A stretch of DNA of 64,000 bases from Cesiribacteraceae bacterium YIM B00369 (GTDB taxonomy: Bacteria > Bacteroidota > Bacteroidia > Cytophagales > Cyclobacteriaceae): contig JAFMYY010000009.1 in the NCBI GenBank assembly GCA_017948555.1, forward strand, positions 142,720-206,719, given 5' to 3'. Numbering within the stretch: the first letter of the stretch is position 1; each line of letters begins with the position of its first letter. Below the pieces are notes generated by a model. It searched no databases and was not told the origin of the DNA. It saw nothing but the letters and a program-made list of their open reading frames with translations. Of this stretch, positions 1 to 8,857 are shown one piece after another. A program made the position numbers and the translations under genes.

Positions 1-2
1 TT

Positions 3-152
3 TTTGTACCACTTTTTGCCATTGTTAAAATTATTAGTGACCATACCCCAAACCTGAAGCCGGTTGGTTATCTGATTGGTGAAGCAGAGGATGAGAAACC
101 CAAAAAAGGTTTTGCCACTACCATTAAAGATTTTTTTAAAGGATCTTCCTGA
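3..152 (+). CDS. AI-2E family transporter, C-terminal fragment
   Basis: Only the last 49 codons are in the window; the gene starts upstream of base 1. The frame beginning at base 3 is open and ends in TGA at 150-152. The peptide contains VPLFAIVKII followed by LKPVGYLIGE and a charged tail, which matches the end of the last membrane helix and cytosolic tail of AI-2E/PerM-type permeases (established family pattern, recalled rather than searched). These are eight-helix inner-membrane proteins of varied or unknown substrate. A bidirectional terminator follows directly, and the next gene is convergent. Confidence 0.65.
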   Translation, partial: FVPLFAIVKIISDHTPNLKPVGYLIGEAEDEKPKKGFATTIKDFFKGSS

Positions 153-172
153 TTTACCTGATTCAAACGCAC

Positions 173-213
173 AAAAAAAGGTGAAACCGCATTTGCGGAC
201 TCACCTTTTTTTT
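173..213. terminator. Bidirectional intrinsic terminator
   Basis: An A-tract plus GGTGA (173-184) pairs with TCACC plus a T-tract (201-213), and an inner CCGC/GCGG stem closes on ATTT. A and T tracts on both flanks allow it to work for the permease on the plus strand and for gltD on the minus strand. Confidence 0.8.
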
Positions 214-239
214 ATGCTGATTATTTTCTTATCTGCAAA

Positions 240-1712
240 TTACTCCACAACCAAATCAAGAGGAGAAATATCCTTTGACGGCAAAGTAGATGTACCCATC
301 AGGTAACAATCAACTGCACGGGCAGCTTCTCTTCCTTCAGATATTGCCCATACAACTAAGGACTGTCCGCGGCGGGCATCGCCTGCAGCAAACACATTAT
401 CAATACTTGTCTGGTACTTTTCGTTTGCTTTTATATTACCTCTTTCATCTAGTGCAATGCTAAACTGCTCCAGTAATCCTTTAGGCTGAGTATGCACAAA
501 ACCGATGGCCAGCAAAGCAAGTTCACATGGAATTTCACGCTCAGTACCTTCTATTTCCTTGAAGGAAGGACGTCCGTTCTCTCCGGTTTCCCAGCTCAGG
601 TTTACAACCACAATGCCTTTCAGGTTTCCGTTTTCGTCACCTACAAAAGACTTTGTAAGCATGGCCCAGTTACGCTCGCCACCCTCTTCGTGAGAAGATG
701 AAGTACGAAGGATCATCGGCCAGTTTGGCCATGGGTTATCTTCAGTCCGGTTTTTTGGAGGCTGGGCAAGAAGCTCAATCTGGGTAACACTTTTTGCTCT
801 GTGCCTGTTGGATGTTCCCACACAGTCAGCACCGGTATCGCCACCACCAATTACCACTACATTTTTACCTGTAGCAAGAATTTCCTCTTCAGTAATAGTT
901 GCTCCCTGGTTTCTCTTATTCTGCTGGCGAAGGAAATCCATAGCAAAATGAACTCCTTTAAACTCACGGCCGGGTATTGGCAGATCGCGTGGCACTTCTG
1001 CCCCACAGCACAATACAACAGCATCGAATTCCTTCTTCAGTTCATCTGCTGAAATATCCACACCTACATGCACTCCGGTTTTGATAATTATGCCTTCTTC
1101 CTTCATCAGGTTGGCTCTTCTCTCCACCACCCACTTTTCAAGCTTAAAGTCAGGAATACCATACTGAAGTAAACCTCCAATACGGTCCTGCTTTTCAAAC
1201 AGGGTAACAGTATGGCCTGCTTTATTTAACTGAGCTGCGGCAGCCATACCTGCAGGTCCTGAACCAACAACGGCAACTGTTTTTCCGGTACGAACCTCAG
1301 GCGGGCTGGGTTGAATATATCCTAATTCCCATGCTTTTTCAGCAATAGACTTTTCAATAAATTCAATCGCTACCGGTGGCTTGTTTATTCCAAGCACACA
1401 GGAGGCCTCACAGGGAGCCGGGCAAATTCTTCCTGTAAATTCAGGGAAGTTATTTGTAGTGCTGAGGATTTCAATCGCCAGCTTCCAGTCACCTTTATAA
1501 ACAGCATCGTTAAAATCAGGAATTTTATTTCCTACCGGACATCCGCTGTGACAAAAAGGTACACCACAGTCCATACAGCGTGCCGATTGCTCATTGCTAA
1601 GCTTTTCGTCCTGTACCTGGTATATTTCGTTATAATCGTTTATTCTTTCTTTCGGATCTCTGGCAGAAGGTAAGTTTCTGTCAAATTCCTTAAATCCTGT
1701 AATTTTTCCCAT
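240..1712 (-). CDS. gltD: Glutamate synthase (NADPH) small subunit
   Basis: 490 residues, normal length for the beta subunit of bacterial GOGAT. It supplies electrons from NAD(P)H to the large subunit through FAD and Fe-S centres. Visible motifs in order: N-terminal cysteine-rich 4Fe-4S segment CMDCGVPFCHSGCP, a second set CPAPCEASC, the FAD Rossmann motif GSGPAG, a second nucleotide-binding motif GGGDTGADC, and the C-terminal FAD signature NVFAAGDARRGQSLVVWAI. It lies 25 bp downstream of gltB on the same strand. An AGGAAG ribosome-binding-like sequence sits just before the ATG, so the two are co-transcribed. Transcription ends at the hairpin at 173-213. Confidence 0.97.
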   Translation of the reverse strand: MGKITGFKEFDRNLPSARDPKERINDYNEIYQVQDEKLSNEQSARCMDCGVPFCHSGCPVGNKIPDFNDAVYKGDWKLAIEILSTTNNFPEFTGRICPAPCEASCVLGINKPPVAIEFIEKSIAEKAWELGYIQPSPPEVRTGKTVAVVGSGPAGMAAAAQLNKAGHTVTLFEKQDRIGGLLQYGIPDFKLEKWVVERRANLMKEEGIIIKTGVHVGVDISADELKKEFDAVVLCCGAEVPRDLPIPGREFKGVHFAMDFLRQQNKRNQGATITEEEILATGKNVVVIGGGDTGADCVGTSNRHRAKSVTQIELLAQPPKNRTEDNPWPNWPMILRTSSSHEEGGERNWAMLTKSFVGDENGNLKGIVVVNLSWETGENGRPSFKEIEGTEREIPCELALLAIGFVHTQPKGLLEQFSIALDERGNIKANEKYQTSIDNVFAAGDARRGQSLVVWAISEGREAARAVDCYLMGTSTLPSKDISPLDLVVE

Positions 1713-1737
1713 TATACTTCCTTTTTATACAGCGTGA

Positions 1738-4700
1738 TTATACAGCTTGTTTCAGGGCATTTTTCCTTTGAGACAGAACCGCTTTGTACTCTCTTGGCAT
1801 CACTTTGGCAAATGATTCTACTGCCCGATCCCAGTTTTCCAACAACTCTTTCCCTTTGGAGCTACCTGTAAATTCAACATGTTTTTCAATCATCCCGCGC
1901 ACAAGGGCCTGGTCTTCGAATTCCATAGGTTCAAATTCCACCAGTTCCATATTGCAACGCTCAGGGAGTCTTTGCTCCGGATCGAACACATAGGCTACTC
2001 CACCACTCATACCAGCGGCAAAGTTACGTCCGGTATTACCAAGTATTACCACAGTACCGCCGGTCATATATTCACAGGCATGGTCTCCTGCTCCTTCAAC
2101 CACTGCAGTTGCACCGGAGTTCCGGACAGCAAAACGCTCACCAGCCATACCATTAATGTAAACATCACCTGATGTTGCTCCATAAAGAGCCACGTTACCA
2201 ATAATAATATTGTCTTCCGGCTTAAGCTTAGCAGTTTTATGCGGATAAACGATCAGTTGTGCACCTGACAAGCCTTTTCCAAAGTAGTCATTAGCTTCGC
2301 CTTCAAGTTCCATTTTAAGACCTCTTGCGGCAAACACGCCAAAGCTCTGGCCTGCGGATCCTTTAAAGTTAAAGTGGATGGTTCCTTCCGGAAGACCTTC
2401 ACCTCTGTACTTTTTGGAAATCTCGTTTGAAATAAGCGCTCCAACAGACCTGTTGATATTAACCAGGTTGAATGATGCATTTACAGACTTACCGTTTTCC
2501 AGGGCATCTTTTGCGGCTTCCACCAGTTTCCAGTCAAGAACCTTGTCAATATCATGCTCCTGTTCCTGTTGCTTGTATATGCCAACACCAGGCACGGCAG
2601 TTGCTTTATAGATGAGTGGCTTCAGGTTAATATCTTTCAGCTTCCAGTGATCGATACCTTCTCTTACTTTTAAGACATCGGCCTGACCAACCATTTCATT
2701 AATGGTACGGAAACCAAGAGATGCCATAATTTCACGAAGGTCCTGTGCAAGGAACATGAAAAGATTCACCACATGCTCAGGCTTACCGGTAAACAGTTTC
2801 CTTAATTCAGGATCCTGAGTAGCCACACCTACAGGGCAGGTATTCAGGTGACACTTACGCATCATGATACAACCTTCTACAATAAGGGCAGCAGTTGCCA
2901 CTCCCCATTCTTCAGCCCCTAAAAGCGTTGCAATGGCAAGGTCACGGCCGGTCCTGATCTGTCCGTCAGTCTGAACTGTAATACGGCTTCTTAAGTTATT
3001 TCTAACCAGGGTCTGGTGAGTTTCTGCAAGACCTAACTCCCATGGAATACCTGCATGGTAAACTGAGCTGATTGGCGATGCTCCGGTTCCACCATCGTGG
3101 CCGGCGATAAGCACCACATCTGCTTTTGCTTTTGCCACACCAGCAGCAACAGTACCCACACCTGCTTCTGCCACCAGTTTCACGTTAATACGTGCTTCAC
3201 GGTTAGCATTTTTCAGGTCGAAGATCAGCTGTGCAAGGTCCTCAATAGAATAGATATCGTGGTGAGGCGGTGGTGAAATAAGACCTACACCAGGGGTAGA
3301 GTGGCGCACGCGGGCAATCCATTCATCTACCTTATGTCCCGGAAGCTGACCTCCTTCACCAGGCTTGGCACCCTGGGCAATTTTAATCTGTAATTCATCT
3401 GCATTGGTAAGGTAGTGGCTTGTTACACCAAACCTGCCCGATGCTATCTGCTTGATGGCTGAGCGTTCCCAGTCCCCATTTGGCTTTCTTTCAAAACGTA
3501 CTTCATCTTCTCCACCCTCACCACTGTTACTCTTCGCACCAATACGGTTCATGGCAACAGCAAGCGTACTGTGGGCTTCGTAAGAGATTGATCCGAATGA
3601 CATTGCACCGGTGGCAAATCTCTTCAGGATATTTTCCACAGGCTCCACTTCTTCAAGAGGAATTGCCTGGCGGCCTTCGGTATTAAAATCAAGAAGTCCG
3701 CGCAGGGTGCAGGCACGCTTCGACTGATCATTGATCTGATCGGCATATTTTTTATACATACCATAGTCGTTGCGCTTGGTTGAATACTGCAGCAGGTGAA
3801 TAGTCTGCGGATTCATGAGGTGATACTCACCGTCGCGTTTCCACTGATAGAACCCACCTACAGGCAACCTTGATGCCACATGCTGAGGGAATGCATATTT
3901 ATGACGTACTAGAACCTCTCTGGCAATACCATCGAATCCGATGCCGCCAATACGGGAAATAGTTCCTTCAAAGCATTTATCAACCACATCCTTGCTCAGG
4001 CCAAGGCACTCAAATATCTGGGCACCCTGGTAAGCCTGAAGAGTGGAAATACCCATTTTAGAAAGAATCTTAAGCAGACCGCCATTCACAGCTTTAATGT
4101 AATTCTGGAAGGCATCTTCGTTGCTTATTTCTTTTGCCAGCTGCTTCTCCTTGTTCAGTCCCATGATGGATTCAAATGCAAGGTATGGGTGTACTGCACT
4201 TGCACCATAACCTACAAGAGTAGCATAATGATGGGTTTCCCAAACATCGCCTGCTTCAATTACAATACCTGCTTTGGTACGTAACCTTGCACGGATAAGG
4301 TGGTGTTGTACGGCACCCATTGCAAGCAGAGATGGAACAGGAGCATTTTCTGTATCCACAGCCTTATCTGAAAGAACAAGGATATTGAAACCTGCAGCAA
4401 TAGCCTCCACACATTCCTGACAAATGCGGTCGATTGCTTCCTGCAGCCTTCCATCCTGCCCGTCGGCATTGAATACAATTGAAATTACCTTATGTCTGTA
4501 GCCATATTTATCCAGCTGCTTAAGCGTGATCATGTTCTCATGGGAGAGCACCGGCTGAGATATATGTACCTGCTTACAATGTTCAGGGCTTTCCTCAAGG
4601 ATGTTAAGACCCTCTCCTACTCTGGTAAATAAGGACATTACCATACGCTCCCTGATAGGGTCGATTGGCGGGTTACTTACCTGGGCAAAAAGCTGCTTAA

Positions 4701-6258
4701 AATAGTTTGATAAGTGCTGACTCTGGCTCGATAAAATGGTAAGAGGAGTATCTGCTCCCATTGAACCGATTGGTTCTTTACCACCTTCGGCCATAGGGCC
4801 AAGGATTACACGGATATCTTCAGCTGAATAACCGTAAGTCTGCTGTCTTTGAAGAAGGGTGCTTTCATTTAATTCAAGCCCCGGAACCTTTGGAGGCAGC
4901 AGCTCACGAAGCTTCAGGCGGTTTTGGCGTAACCATTCGCGGTAAGGCTTACGGCCTGCAATTTCATCCTTAACTTCTTCGTCGCTGATAATTCTTCCTT
5001 CTTCAAGGTCTACCAGGAACATTTTACCAGGCTGCAGGCGGCCTTTCTGAATTACCTTATCTTCATCTACCGGTAAAGCACCGGCTTCGGAGGCCATTAC
5101 CACATCACCATCTTCGGTAACGCAGTAGCGTGAAGGTCTCAAACCATTACGGTCAAGGAGGGCACCCACTACTTTACCATCCGTAAAACAGATAGAGGCA
5201 GGACCATCCCATGGTTCCATCAAAGAAGCGTGGAATTTATAAAAATCTTTTCTCTTAGGCTCCATCAGGTAATTGAACTCCCAGGCCTCAGGCACCATCA
5301 TCATAAGGGCATGTGGCAGCGAACGGCCGGCAAGCACCAGGAGTTCCACCATGCTGTCAAAGTTGGCAGAGTCTGAGTGGTTGGAGTCACAAATCGGAAG
5401 AAGCATATTAAGCTCTTCCTTGGTAAACAGGGAAGACTGCATAAGCACTTCCTTTGTTTTCATTTTATTAACATTCCCTCTGATCGTGTTAATTTCACCA
5501 TTGTGGGCGATAAAGCGGAACGGCTGAGCCAGTTTCCACTGAGGGAAGGTATTGGTCGAGAAACGGGAGTGAACCAGCGCGATGGCAGAAACGAGCCTTT
5601 CATCCTGAAGGTCCTTATAGTAGGTCTTAACCTGATCGGTACGTAATTGTCCTTTATAAACAATAACTTTATTTGAGAGGCTGGCGAAGTAGAAGTTACC
5701 CATGTGGCCATCTACAGTTCTGCCGATTGTATGTGTGGTGTGGTTCCTGAAAACATATAATTTACGCTCAAGGGAATCCACATCAAGGCTGCTATCAAGA
5801 GATTTAAGGAAGATCTGCTCAATCTTTGGCTCATTTGCAAGAGCAGTTGCACCAATTCCCTGACGGTCAACAGGCACTTCGCGGTATCCTATTATCTGTA
5901 GTCCGAGTTTTTCAGCTGCTTCTTCCAACACCTTGCGGCAGTTCTGTCTTACCTCTTCCTCTGTAGGAAAGAACACCATTCCAACACCATAATGGCCAGC
6001 TTCAGGCAATGCCATTTCTAACTTACCACATTCCTCTTTAAAAAAGTCATGAGGCAGCTGAAAAAGAATACCTGCCCCGTCACCAGTCTCAGGCTCACAA
6101 CCACAACCTCCACGGTGTTCCATATTCTCAAGCATTACCAGAGCATTTGCTATGGTAGCATGAGACTTAACACCTTTCAGGTTGGTTAGAAAACCGATCC
6201 CGCAGGAATCATGTTCAGCTTCGGGCAGATATAAAGTTTCAACAGGTTCTTTTACCAT
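1738..6258 (-). CDS. gltB: Glutamate synthase large subunit
   Basis: 1506 residues, full length for the GOGAT alpha subunit, which makes two glutamates from glutamine and 2-oxoglutarate in the cytoplasm. The Ntn-type amidotransferase nucleophile is Cys19 in DSCGIGF after a short propeptide, as in the family. GLRPSRYCVTEDG lies in the glutaminase domain. GHDGGTGASP and EGCIMMRKCHLNTCPVGVA mark the FMN-binding synthase domain and its [3Fe-4S] cluster (three Cys). Glycine-rich repeats near the C-terminus (for example NFAAGMSGGVAYVFD) form the GXGXG beta-helix. First gene of the gltBD operon. It partners with glnA at the other end of the window in the GS/GOGAT cycle. Confidence 0.98.
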   Translation of the reverse strand: MVKEPVETLYLPEAEHDSCGIGFLTNLKGVKSHATIANALVMLENMEHRGGCGCEPETGDGAGILFQLPHDFFKEECGKLEMALPEAGHYGVGMVFFPTEEEVRQNCRKVLEEAAEKLGLQIIGYREVPVDRQGIGATALANEPKIEQIFLKSLDSSLDVDSLERKLYVFRNHTTHTIGRTVDGHMGNFYFASLSNKVIVYKGQLRTDQVKTYYKDLQDERLVSAIALVHSRFSTNTFPQWKLAQPFRFIAHNGEINTIRGNVNKMKTKEVLMQSSLFTKEELNMLLPICDSNHSDSANFDSMVELLVLAGRSLPHALMMMVPEAWEFNYLMEPKRKDFYKFHASLMEPWDGPASICFTDGKVVGALLDRNGLRPSRYCVTEDGDVVMASEAGALPVDEDKVIQKGRLQPGKMFLVDLEEGRIISDEEVKDEIAGRKPYREWLRQNRLKLRELLPPKVPGLELNESTLLQRQQTYGYSAEDIRVILGPMAEGGKEPIGSMGADTPLTILSSQSQHLSNYFKQLFAQVSNPPIDPIRERMVMSLFTRVGEGLNILEESPEHCKQVHISQPVLSHENMITLKQLDKYGYRHKVISIVFNADGQDGRLQEAIDRICQECVEAIAAGFNILVLSDKAVDTENAPVPSLLAMGAVQHHLIRARLRTKAGIVIEAGDVWETHHYATLVGYGASAVHPYLAFESIMGLNKEKQLAKEISNEDAFQNYIKAVNGGLLKILSKMGISTLQAYQGAQIFECLGLSKDVVDKCFEGTISRIGGIGFDGIAREVLVRHKYAFPQHVASRLPVGGFYQWKRDGEYHLMNPQTIHLLQYSTKRNDYGMYKKYADQINDQSKRACTLRGLLDFNTEGRQAIPLEEVEPVENILKRFATGAMSFGSISYEAHSTLAVAMNRIGAKSNSGEGGEDEVRFERKPNGDWERSAIKQIASGRFGVTSHYLTNADELQIKIAQGAKPGEGGQLPGHKVDEWIARVRHSTPGVGLISPPPHHDIYSIEDLAQLIFDLKNANREARINVKLVAEAGVGTVAAGVAKAKADVVLIAGHDGGTGASPISSVYHAGIPWELGLAETHQTLVRNNLRSRITVQTDGQIRTGRDLAIATLLGAEEWGVATAALIVEGCIMMRKCHLNTCPVGVATQDPELRKLFTGKPEHVVNLFMFLAQDLREIMASLGFRTINEMVGQADVLKVREGIDHWKLKDINLKPLIYKATAVPGVGIYKQQEQEHDIDKVLDWKLVEAAKDALENGKSVNASFNLVNINRSVGALISNEISKKYRGEGLPEGTIHFNFKGSAGQSFGVFAARGLKMELEGEANDYFGKGLSGAQLIVYPHKTAKLKPEDNIIIGNVALYGATSGDVYINGMAGERFAVRNSGATAVVEGAGDHACEYMTGGTVVILGNTGRNFAAGMSGGVAYVFDPEQRLPERCNMELVEFEPMEFEDQALVRGMIEKHVEFTGSSKGKELLENWDRAVESFAKVMPREYKAVLSQRKNALKQAV

Positions 6259-6840
6259 CTTATATACGTTAATTAATTACTACAACTGCTAGGGCTACTT
6301 AGATACCACACCAGGGTGGTCAGAAAACAGGAGAAACTCCGGTCCACTGCTTTTTGTACTTATATTTTCCGGATATGGATTGTATCATGCAACATAATTT
6401 ACTTTGCCTTCGTTCAATGACAATGAGCAAACTATCAAAAAATGGCAAAGAATAAGGAGTTTTCTGCGCCACATTTCAATATATCCGCATGAATCGAGGA
6501 CGAAGATAAATATATAAATATTAAAAAGCAAAAGTATACATCATTTACAGGCTGTCTGTACATTAATCCACAAAAGAAATTCCCTGTCAGGTTATTCCGC
6601 AAACGTTAATTGTATTTTTATTATATTTCGATTTTTTTTAACAGCTCCATACCAAACAGAGCATAAAAGGTACATTCCCATAATTTTCTTTGCACCCCCC
6701 CTCCTTCTACTCCCGGCGCACTTCGACACTCATATTTCTGTATAAAAACAAATCTGCAACTGTCTGTGGTTTCCTTTCGTCCATGATTCCACCGTATTCC
6801 GGATCCGGAATTTTATAAACAGGCTGACACAGGTAAGTTT
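6259..6840. other. Intergenic region upstream of gltB
   Basis: No convincing gene. This must hold the gltB promoter and leader. A short ACCAC/GTGGT inverted repeat lies at about 6305-6320, roughly 50 bp before the start codon. No clear TAnnTTTG promoter was found by eye. The C-rich run near 6695 has no evident function. Confidence 0.5.
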
Positions 6841-6885
6841 AAAAACAAAAAAGCATCAGCCAATTAAATTTCAGCTGATGCTTTC
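6841..6885 (-). terminator. Intrinsic terminator of the S41 protease gene
   Basis: AAGCATCAGC (6851-6860) pairs perfectly with GCTGATGCTT (6874-6883). Read on the minus strand the stem is followed by a T-rich run. Confidence 0.85.
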
Positions 6886-6935
6886 CTGTATTAAAGTTAT
6901 TAAGTACGGTGGGAGTCTCCTTGTATTGCCCTTTT

Positions 6936-8513
6936 CTACTGAGCCAGGTGCAACCTTTCCTCTATCATACCTTTCAGCTTATTATCACCTCCAATAGGAG
7001 TTACTTCCATGCCGGAAGTGCTTTTTAATCTGGCATTTTCAGAGGCTGTTCTGGCATTAGGAATAGTACCACCGTTTTGTATAATAGCTAATGCGGTGGC
7101 AAGGCTTTCTTCCTGCACATCACCAAAATCTTTGGTTACATCGTCAATTGTTTTAATATCAGGTGTAAAGCCATCAAAGTAATCTCCTTTTTTTTCAGAG
7201 TTAACAGTCTGGAAATTTGGGAAATAAACTTTATACTTATCAATAGTAATACCAAAGAAACCAACCGGCTTACCGTAAGATTTTTCTCCTACTATAGCCA
7301 CATTCATATAAGGTTTCAGGGTATTAATAACCAGCTCACTGGCAGATGCCGTATTTCCGGTTACGATAAAAACCACATTTCTTATATTTTCCAGAGACCC
7401 CTCTTTACTGAACCTGTAGGTGGTTTTTGCTTCTGAAAAGTCAATATCGTCATAAGTAAGGGTCCTGCCTCTTGATTTTTTAGGCTCATTATTTTCGTCC
7501 AGGAGGACCTGATTTTTCAATATATCAGCCTCTCCTTTTTGCATCAGATCATTATATAACTCCGTATACATTACTGAACCATTAAGGCCGGAAGGAGCTA
7601 TCAGGTTACAGAGATATTCCGCGGTATGTACATAACCACCTCCATTATAGCGGAAATCCACTACCAGGTCTGTTACACCGGCATTTGCAAATTCAGTAAA
7701 AGCCTGATCAAGGGCAGCCTGTGAGTTGCTCAAACGGGTAAAAGTATCATATACAATATACCCAACCTTTGCTCCACCTGCATTCAGCACTGCTTTTTTG
7801 AAAACAGGGTTTACGGTATAGGTGTTCTCTGCAACAGTAACCGACACAACCGATCCGTCCTTTTTCTGTACGGTAAGCTTTATCGACGACTGCCTCATAG
7901 CATTATTAATAAAGTCAATATCGGACTGGGAATCGGTACGCACCTCGCGGTCGTTTACTTTCAGCACCCTGTCAGCCCTTAGCAAACCTGCATTTCCGGC
8001 AGGAGATCCCGGATAAACATACCTGATACGAATACCACCATCACCTGCATTTGCCAGTCCAAAACCAAAATCATACTCGGTTCCTTCAGAAGCCATAGCC
8101 ATTCTTGCTCCCGGTGATCCAATAAAAGCATCATTTTCTTCCAGGTAGGAATACTTCGGATAACCGGCTGTTCTGGAAACAAATTCAAAAGGAGTACCAG
8201 TGGAAGAGTTAATTTTTAACTGCGATATATCAAACACTTCCTTTTCAAAAGCCTCCAGTTCCGTCCTGTAAATATTGTATTTTCTGGGATTAAAATCTTT
8301 ATAGGAGGGCAATGCATCGTACCACAGGTAAGTCTGCTTTGCGTAAAGAAAAATGGAGTCAAGGGTCTGCTCTGTTCTGGTTCCGCCTGGTTCAGGAGCT
8401 GAATCAGCCTTGCTGTCTACAAAAAGATCATCCTCCTTCTGGCATGCCTGGAGAGACAGGCCTGCAAACAGGCAACCGTAAACAACTTTTTGTAAGACCG
8501 GATTTAATTTCAT
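6936..8513 (-). CDS. S41 family (C-terminal processing) peptidase, lipoprotein
   Basis: 525 residues. The N-terminus has a hydrophobic segment ending in the lipobox LQAC (Cys24) followed by acidic residues, so a lipoprotein exported across the inner membrane. A PDZ-like domain (around residues 130-220, with GFGLA and RADRVLKVNDREV) precedes the S41 catalytic domain. That domain contains DFRYNGGGY, the serine motif GNTASASELV and the lysine motif GEKSYGKP, matching the Ser-Lys dyad of tail-specific proteases. It probably degrades or trims envelope proteins; the substrate is unknown. Monocistronic, with its own terminator downstream. Confidence 0.92.
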   Translation of the reverse strand: MKLNPVLQKVVYGCLFAGLSLQACQKEDDLFVDSKADSAPEPGGTRTEQTLDSIFLYAKQTYLWYDALPSYKDFNPRKYNIYRTELEAFEKEVFDISQLKINSSTGTPFEFVSRTAGYPKYSYLEENDAFIGSPGARMAMASEGTEYDFGFGLANAGDGGIRIRYVYPGSPAGNAGLLRADRVLKVNDREVRTDSQSDIDFINNAMRQSSIKLTVQKKDGSVVSVTVAENTYTVNPVFKKAVLNAGGAKVGYIVYDTFTRLSNSQAALDQAFTEFANAGVTDLVVDFRYNGGGYVHTAEYLCNLIAPSGLNGSVMYTELYNDLMQKGEADILKNQVLLDENNEPKKSRGRTLTYDDIDFSEAKTTYRFSKEGSLENIRNVVFIVTGNTASASELVINTLKPYMNVAIVGEKSYGKPVGFFGITIDKYKVYFPNFQTVNSEKKGDYFDGFTPDIKTIDDVTKDFGDVQEESLATALAIIQNGGTIPNARTASENARLKSTSGMEVTPIGGDNKLKGMIEERLHLAQ

Positions 8514-8761
8514 ATTATTTATAAATGAATTAAGAATTAATTACTGGGGGATACGGCAATAAATCAGGCAAAACACCTGAATACAGAACCATTTTAATGA
8601 TTTCCTTATAATTGATCAGGTATCCCTGCTATATACAAAATATAAGAAAAGAACGTTTCAATACCACACTTTTATTGTGCAGAATCTTTTACCTGCTCAA
8701 ATGCATCCTTACTTCTGCACAGGGAATGGCCCCACATTGAATTTAAATATTATCTGCAAAA
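8514..8761. other. Intergenic region upstream of the S41 gene
   Basis: AT-rich sequence with no supportable ORF. It presumably carries the S41 gene promoter. No clear motif was recognised. Confidence 0.45.
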
Positions 8762-8811
8762 AAGAAAAAGGGACTCCAGCCTAAGTATGTACCTTTTAGC
8801 TGAAGACCCTT
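8762..8811 (-). terminator. Probable imperfect terminator of the thioredoxin-tailed gene
   Basis: AGGGACTCCAGC (8769-8780) pairs with GCTGAAGACCCT (8799-8810) with two mismatches. On the minus strand the stem is followed by a T/C-rich run. Confidence 0.5.
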
Positions 8812-8857
8812 CGTTCCTGTTATTAATTAAACCGTTTTCATACTACATAATACCTCT